From assembly GCA_030705665.1 (NCBI GenBank), contig JAUZQA010000310.1, positions 1 to 5,321 of the forward strand: 5,321 bases of DNA, in the 5' to 3' direction. The notes below the pieces were generated by a model. That model saw only the letters and a program-made list of their open reading frames with translations, ran no database searches and was not told the origin of the DNA. This DNA comes from Bacillota bacterium. GTDB lineage: Bacteria; Bacillota; Bacilli; Bacillales_B; DSM-18226. The position numbers and the translations under genes are program-made. Positions 5,186-5,321 of the stretch are shown piece by piece (position 1 is the first letter of the stretch; each line of letters begins with the position of its first letter).

Positions 5186-5321
5186 TTAATCCATGCGGGA
5201 TTCTAGCCGTGACCAAGGAATGACATTTTCAAGCATAACAGCAAGCATAATACCAACCAACATTCCATTAGATACGATCGCGTGCATAAACCCGTGAATG
5301 CTCGAAAAGCTGTTGCTCGGG
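5186..5321 (-). CDS. C-terminus of a membrane permease (possibly NCS2 nucleobase family), cut by window edge
   Basis: The minus strand is open from the right edge to TAA at 5188-5186, giving 44 codons. It contains one amphipathic-to-hydrophobic helix, HAIVSNGMLVGIMLAVMLEN, and ends with a short charged tail (SRLESRMD). The pattern of an Asn-Gly followed by a glycine-containing helix and an Asn at its end resembles the last helix of NCS2 purine, xanthine or uracil permeases. With so little sequence this is a tentative family call; any polytopic transporter could end this way. It converges on the symporter gene and shares its terminator, so it belongs to another transcription unit. Confidence 0.6.
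   Translation of the reverse strand, partial: PSNSFSSIHGFMHAIVSNGMLVGIMLAVMLENVIPWSRLESRMD

Noticed and set aside
1..5321. CRISPR array, insertion sequence, tRNA or rRNA gene
   Set aside because: No regularly spaced repeats, transposase motifs, terminal inverted repeats with target duplications, or tRNA/rRNA signatures were seen.

Overview
This window looks like chromosomal DNA from a low-GC Firmicute, most likely a Bacillaceae species. The sequence is AT-rich, has strong Bacillus-type Shine-Dalgarno sites (AGGAGG, GGAGGG, AGGGGG), uses TTG starts twice, carries a full-consensus CcpA cre box, and encodes proteins of families familiar from Bacillus. Species cannot be fixed from the sequence alone.

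Layout, left to right. Positions 1-500 (minus strand) are the N-terminal part of an EamA/DMT drug-metabolite-type transporter that runs off the left edge. Positions 501-932 form a long divergent intergenic stretch. It holds a possible 17-codon leader ORF and an SD-sequestering hairpin on the transporter side, a perfect 16-bp palindrome, and an AT-rich inverted repeat on the kinase side. Positions 933-2546 (plus) encode a LytS-type 5TM sensor histidine kinase, and about 2578-3306 (plus) its LytTR-family response regulator. A 107-bp gap then contains an extended -10 promoter and a cre box. It is followed by a small two-TM DUF3311 protein (3414-3614) overlapping by ATGA a 499-residue sodium:solute symporter (3611-5110). 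A strong bidirectional terminator (5122-5165) separates this from a convergent minus-strand gene (5186-5321), of which only the C-terminus of a membrane permease is visible, possibly NCS2 purine/xanthine type.

How the genes work together. The core is a sensor-regulator-transporter cassette: the kinase senses a small metabolite through its membrane domain, phosphorylates the regulator, and the regulator presumably activates the adjacent DUF3311-symporter operon, which CcpA represses when preferred sugars are present. The kinase keeps an Arg/Arg/Cys pattern at the spacing I recall for the pyruvate site of E. coli BtsS. That makes pyruvate or a related monocarboxylate (lactate, acetate) the best guess for both signal and transported substrate. 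This is a composite of known families rather than a clearly new system. The less explained parts are the regulatory DNA between the eamA gene and the kinase, and the possible pyruvate-sensing control of a DUF3311/SSS transporter pair.
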